NCBI RefSeq assembly: GCF_039978735.1
Contig: NZ_JBDWAS010000015.1
Coordinates: 62,001-126,000, forward strand
Length of the DNA: 64,000 nt
Origin: Maricaulis sp039978735
GTDB lineage: Bacteria; Pseudomonadota; Alphaproteobacteria; Caulobacterales; Maricaulaceae
Reading direction: 5' to 3'
Shown: piece after piece, positions 60,850-64,000 of the stretch
Numbering within the stretch: position 1 is the first letter of the stretch
Layout: every line of letters begins with the position of its first letter
Notes under the pieces: model-generated
The model's database searches: none
What the model was told of the DNA's origin: nothing
The model's input: the letters and a program-made list of their open reading frames with translations, nothing else
Translations under genes and position numbers: made by a program

Positions 60850-61420
60850 GTCCCTCACACTCCACACTCCGCCCTCCGCGGAGCCTGTCACGCTGGCCGA
60901 AGCCAAGCTCCGGCTGCGCATCGGCAATGATGTGCATGACGATGCGATCAACCAATGGATAGCGGCGGCCCGCGAGCGCGTCGAGCGGGAAACGGGGCGG
61001 GCGCTTCTTGCCCAGACCTGGGTCGAGCGGCGCGACCGCTGGGACGGGGATGGGCGGCTGGTGGCGTTCGGCACGCAGTTCCGATTGCCCAGACCGCCCC
61101 TGATCGCCCTGGAGGCGATCACCACATATGACGCAGACGGCACGCCGTCGGATCATGATCCGGCGGCGTTTTTCGTGGACACGATGGCCGATCCGGGACG
61201 GATCGCGCTGAAGCCGGACACGGTCTGGCCCGAGCCGGGCCGGGCGGCAGGCGGGATCGAGATCCGCTTCCGCGCCGGTTATGGCGATCAGCCTGCCGAT
61301 GTGCCCGCGCCGCTGCGCGAGGCGATCCTGCAGCTGGTGAAAGCCATGTCCGAGGACAGCGAAGCCCTGCCGCCGGTCGCCGACAGCCTGATCGCGCCCT
61401 ATCGGCGGGTGACGCTGTGA
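60848..61420 (+). CDS. GTA head-tail connector (gp6-like)
   Basis: The 190-residue protein has the gp6-type start TLAEAKLRLRIGNDVHDDAI (about residues 15-34), then AARERVERETGRALLAQTW and a beta-rich middle, ending in a helix with REAILQLVKAM. It joins portal and tail in RcGTA. GGGAG lies nine bases before the ATG. Confidence 0.9.
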   Translation: MSLTLHTPPSAEPVTLAEAKLRLRIGNDVHDDAINQWIAAARERVERETGRALLAQTWVERRDRWDGDGRLVAFGTQFRLPRPPLIALEAITTYDADGTPSDHDPAAFFVDTMADPGRIALKPDTVWPEPGRAAGGIEIRFRAGYGDQPADVPAPLREAILQLVKAMSEDSEALPPVADSLIAPYRRVTL

Positions 61421-61824
61421 GCGGGCCGGAAGCGGGCCTGCGCACCGTGATCGATGCGGCCCTCAAGGCCGATCCGGCGATCCGGGCCGTGCTGGGCGAT
61501 CCGGTGCGGCTGACCGTTCGGCGCAGCCGGCGCACGCCCTATCCCAATGCCAGCTGGGGGCGGATCGAGACGGTGGAGACCGGCGCCGACGGTGTTGCCC
61601 TGCTGGAATGCCGGCTGAGCCTGGAGATCTGGTGCCGCGATGCCGATCCCGCCGGGCTTCTCGGCCCGCTTCGCACCGCGCTGGCCGGGCTCGATATCGA
61701 CCTGCCGGAACCCTGGACACTCCTCTCGCTGCTGCCCGCCTACAGCGATGTCTTCGCCACGCGCGACGCCGATATCCGCCGCGGCCTGATCCGCCTGAAA
61801 GCGGTGATGGGGCGGGTGGGATGA
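61417..61824 (+). CDS. GTA DUF3168 tail-terminator protein (gp8-like)
   Basis: The 135-residue DUF3168 protein begins with GLRTVIDAALKADPAIRAVLG and has LEIWCRDADPAGLLGPLRTAL. It caps the tail tube. The ATG overlaps the gp6 stop, and no gp7 gene lies between the two. Confidence 0.9.
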   Translation: MSGPEAGLRTVIDAALKADPAIRAVLGDPVRLTVRRSRRTPYPNASWGRIETVETGADGVALLECRLSLEIWCRDADPAGLLGPLRTALAGLDIDLPEPWTLLSLLPAYSDVFATRDADIRRGLIRLKAVMGRVG

Positions 61825-61839
61825 CATGCTCTGAACCCG

Positions 61840-61928
61840 GTTTCCCCGGATAAGCGAAGCGCATTCCGGGGCCTGCCGGACGCCCCCTTTCAGCCTCAAC
61901 GAGGCCCCGGAACAGGTCCGGGGAAAAC
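61840..61928. repeat. 89-bp nested palindromic element
   Basis: The outer ends GTTTCCCCGGA (61840-61850) and TCCGGGGAAAAC (61917-61928) are inverted, and an inner pair TTCCGGGGCCT (61864-61874) and AGGCCCCGGAA (61902-61912) is a perfect 11-bp inverted repeat. It fills the spacer between gp8 and gp9. Confidence 0.85.
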
Positions 61929-61956
61929 AGAATTCTGACGTAGTGGAGATATGCTG

Positions 61957-62373
61957 ATGACCCTCCAATCCGGGCGCGATGTCCTGTTGCGGATCGGCGA
62001 TGGCGGTGAGCCGCCGGCCTATGCCGCGGCTGCCGGGCTGCGCATGAAGACGATCTCGCTGAATGCGCGGACGGTGGATGTCACCCATGCCGACAGTGCC
62101 GATGGCTGGCGCGAATTGCTGGCCGGGGCGGGGGTGAAATCCTGTTCGGTCTCCGGCGCGGGCGTGTTTGTCGATGCGGCCGCGGATGCGCAGGTGCGCC
62201 AGACCTTTTTCGACCAGGCGGCGCGGGACTGGCAATTGGTGATCCCGGGCTTCGGCACGATCACCGGGCCGTTTCTCGTCGCGAGCCTGGATTATTCCGG
62301 CCGCCATGACGGCGAGGCGGCCTGGGCGATGACCCTGGCCTCGGCCGGGGCGCTGACCTTCGAGGCGCTCTAG
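61957..62373 (+). CDS. GTA major tail tube protein (gp9-like)
   Basis: The 138-residue tail-tube protein has LQSGRDVLLRIGDGG near the start, MKTISLNARTVDVTHADSAD and SVSGAGVFVD, matching TP901-1-like tail proteins of GTAs. ATG 61957 is preferred over 61951 because GGAG lies eight bases upstream. Confidence 0.92.
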   Translation: MTLQSGRDVLLRIGDGGEPPAYAAAAGLRMKTISLNARTVDVTHADSADGWRELLAGAGVKSCSVSGAGVFVDAAADAQVRQTFFDQAARDWQLVIPGFGTITGPFLVASLDYSGRHDGEAAWAMTLASAGALTFEAL

Positions 62374-62640
62374 ATGGCGAATCCCGTGCGCGGCGAGGTG
62401 GAACTGGTGGCCGGCGGCGCGACGCATGTCCTGTGTCTCACCCTGGGCGCGCTCGCCGAGATCGAGGCGATCTGTGCCGATGGCGAACCGATGACGGCGA
62501 CCCGTCTTCTCGCCGTGCTTGAGGCGCTGATGCGCGGCGGCGGTTCGACCCTGACGGCCAGCGAGATCCGCGCCCTGCCGCTGGACATGGAGACCGCCGC
62601 CGGCGCTGTCGCGGCCTGTTTCGAACGGGCGGGCGCGTGA
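62374..62640 (+). CDS. GTA gp10-like tail assembly chaperone
   Basis: The 88-residue protein belongs to the small 'gene transfer agent family' group: GEVELVAGGATHVLCLTLGALAE is its usual start, with the end ALPLDMETAAGAVAACFERA. It begins directly after the gp9 stop and overlaps the next start. Confidence 0.88.
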   Translation: MANPVRGEVELVAGGATHVLCLTLGALAEIEAICADGEPMTATRLLAVLEALMRGGGSTLTASEIRALPLDMETAAGAVAACFERAGA

Positions 62641-62819
62641 CCGGCGCCATGGACTGGTCGGCCGCGCTGCGCCTGGCCGTGCGGCTGGGCCTGACGCCGC
62701 AGGCCTTCTGGCAATTGAGTCTGGCGGAATGGCGCGCCCTCACGGGCGGCAGCACTCCCGCGCTCGACCGCGCGGCGCTCGATGCCCTTCTTCAACGCTA
62801 TCCGGACCCTTCATCATGA
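62637..62819 (+). CDS. GTA second tail assembly chaperone (gp10.1-like)
   Basis: The 60-residue protein has LRLAVRLGLTPQAFWQLSLA followed by WRALTGG, the pattern of the phage tail assembly chaperone found after gp10. GTG 62637 overlaps the preceding stop; ATG 62649 is an alternative. It overlaps the next gene in an ATGA. Confidence 0.85.
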   Translation: MTGAMDWSAALRLAVRLGLTPQAFWQLSLAEWRALTGGSTPALDRAALDALLQRYPDPSS

Positions 62820-63325
62820 CCGATTATTCCGACCGGGCCGGCGAGGCCCTGCAGACGCTGGCCGACGGTCCCGCCCGCCAGGCGGCCGATGCCATCTCCG
62901 CCGCTTTCGAACGCACCGGCGAGACCATCGAACAGGCGCTGGGCCGGGCGGCGCGCTCGGGCGAGACCAGTTTTTCCCGCATGACCGATGCCATCCTGCG
63001 CGATCTGGCGCGGCTGGCCGCCGAACAGTTGATCGAGAAACCGCTGGAGGGGGCCATCAATCGCGCCCTGTCCGGGCTCGACCTGTTCGGCGCCCGGGCC
63101 GGGGGCGGGCCGGTCACACCGGGCGGCGCCTATCTGGTCGGCGAGCGGGGACCGGAGCTGTTCACGCCCGCCAGTGCCGGCGAGATCGGCCCGGCCGGTG
63201 CGCCGAACGTGACCGTCAATCTCGTCCTGCCGCCGGGCAGCGATGCCCGCGCCGTCGAGGGCTCGCAGACCCGTATCGCGCGGGCATTGGCCCGGGCGGT
63301 CGCCCGGGGGAGCCGCTGGTCATGA
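62816..63325 (+). CDS. GTA tape-measure-like protein (gp11-like)
   Basis: The 169-residue protein has a helical N-terminal half (QAADAISAAFERTGETIEQA) and a second half with GARAGGGPVTPGGAYLVGERGPELFTP, the signature of tail length/tape-measure ends. It sets the length of the short GTA tail. ATG 62816 overlaps the chaperone stop. Confidence 0.88.
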   Translation: MTDYSDRAGEALQTLADGPARQAADAISAAFERTGETIEQALGRAARSGETSFSRMTDAILRDLARLAAEQLIEKPLEGAINRALSGLDLFGARAGGGPVTPGGAYLVGERGPELFTPASAGEIGPAGAPNVTVNLVLPPGSDARAVEGSQTRIARALARAVARGSRWS

Positions 63326-63942
63326 GCGCGTTTCACGAGATCCGCTTTCCCTTCGCGATCGGGCTGGGCGCGTCGGGCGGTCCGGAACGGCGTACCGAGA
63401 TCGTCACGCTGCTCTCCGGCCGCGAGGAGCGCAATTCGCCCTGGGCCAATTCCCGCCGCCGCTGGGATGCCGGGCCGGGTATCGCCTCGCTGGACGATAT
63501 CCACACCCTCTTGGCCTTCTTCGAGGCGCGGCACGGGCGGCTGCACGGTTTCCGCTTCCGCGACCCGCTGGACAACCGCTCCTGTGCGCCCTCGGTCCAG
63601 CCATCCCCGGCCGACCAGGTTCTGGGAACGGGCGATGGCGGGACGGCCGCCTTCCAGCTGGTCAAACACTATGCCAGCGGTGCGCAGAGCTGGACCCGCA
63701 CGATCGCGAAACCGGTCGAGGGATCGGTGCGCGCTGCCATCGACGGCGTGGAAACGCCCGTCACGACCGATCACACGACCGGCCTCATCACCTTCGATAC
63801 CCCGCCCGCACCGGGCGCCGTGATCACCGCCGGCTTCGCCTTCGACTGCCCGGTCCGCTTCGACACCGACCGCCTCGACATCGCCCTCGACACAATCGGG
63901 GCCGGGGCGGTGCCGCATGTGCCGCTGGTGGAGCTGATTTAG
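63322..63942 (+). CDS. GTA DUF2460 distal tail protein (gp12-like)
   Basis: The 206-residue DUF2460 protein begins with FHEIRFPFAIGLGASGGPER, has FFEARHGRLHGFRFRDPLD in the middle and ends with CPVRFDTDRLDIALD. It is a distal tail (baseplate) component. It is the last complete gene of the window; gp13 and later are outside. Confidence 0.92.
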   Translation: MSAFHEIRFPFAIGLGASGGPERRTEIVTLLSGREERNSPWANSRRRWDAGPGIASLDDIHTLLAFFEARHGRLHGFRFRDPLDNRSCAPSVQPSPADQVLGTGDGGTAAFQLVKHYASGAQSWTRTIAKPVEGSVRAAIDGVETPVTTDHTTGLITFDTPPAPGAVITAGFAFDCPVRFDTDRLDIALDTIGAGAVPHVPLVELI

Positions 63943-63965
63943 GGCGTCATCGCCGACGGCTGTGT

Positions 63966-64000
63966 TTTCCCCCTCATCCGCCCTTCGGGCACCTTCTCCC
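63966..64000. repeat. Family A repeat, cut by the window end
   Basis: CCCTCATCCGCCCTTCGGGCACCTTCTCCC is the left half of the same palindromic unit as in the blocks at 47277 and 60120; the right half lies beyond the window. Confidence 0.85.

Noticed and set aside
1..64000. tRNA, rRNA, CRISPR array, complete insertion sequence
   Set aside because: None was recognised by reading; the repeats found are palindromic or end-inverted units without transposase, not CRISPR repeats with unique spacers.

Overview
The window is high-GC DNA from an alphaproteobacterium, most likely a stalked or budding member of the Caulobacterales/Hyphomonadales (Maricaulis-like). This is inferred from gene content: an RcGTA-type gene transfer agent cluster, a DivJ-like histidine kinase, a perfect CtrA-type box (TTAA-N7-TTAA), DUF2336, DUF1491, DUF5330 and DUF6456 proteins, and a TonB-dependent receptor. 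No tRNA, rRNA, CRISPR array or complete insertion sequence was seen. Genes are tightly packed, with many ATGA stop/start overlaps.

Layout. 0.35-8.8 kb is a TonB energising system: DUF3450 protein, long ExbB (TtpC type), short ExbB, two ExbD, TonB and a TPR protein. A second TPR paralogue and a second TonB of identical length (205 aa) follow. 8.9-20.3 kb holds an M61-like peptidase with a footprint of the TonB 3' end behind it, an oligopeptidase B-like S9 peptidase, MsrB, an MFS transporter, a DUF2336 protein, a VOC protein with a divergent HxlR-like regulator, two small proteins and a TonB-dependent receptor. 20.6-28.4 kb is a nine-gene Mrp-type cation/proton antiporter operon with three large antiporter-like subunits. 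28.6-37.4 kb has a DnaA-C-like/DUF6456 pair, SufE, a DUF5330 protein, uncharacterised envelope proteins, the DivJ-like kinase, and a BcsB-like membrane-anchored protein behind the CtrA box. 37.4-47.3 kb carries prfC, an MscS channel, a second DUF2336 protein, a GGDEF-EAL protein with a PAN-like partner, a voltage-gated sodium channel, PBP1A and a YcgN protein.

47.4-54.1 kb looks like a sulfide/persulfide-response locus. An ArsR regulator with the BigR/SqrR-type cysteine pair is divergent from an operon of rhodanese, membrane fusion protein, RND pump and YgaP-like DUF2892 protein. It is followed on its own strand by sulfide:quinone oxidoreductase. 54.3-54.6 kb is a small GIY-YIG nuclease gene between two copies of a ~165-180 bp repeat that has 11-bp terminal inverted repeats. 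Two more copies lie inside the GTA cluster.

54.9-63.9 kb is the GTA structural cluster: small and large terminase, portal, gp3.5-like, prohead protease, capsid, connector, DUF3168 tail terminator, tail tube, two tail chaperones, a tape-measure-like protein and a DUF2460 protein. It continues past the window. It has repeat insertions, an opposite-strand membrane-protein gene between capsid and connector, and no visible gp7 gene.
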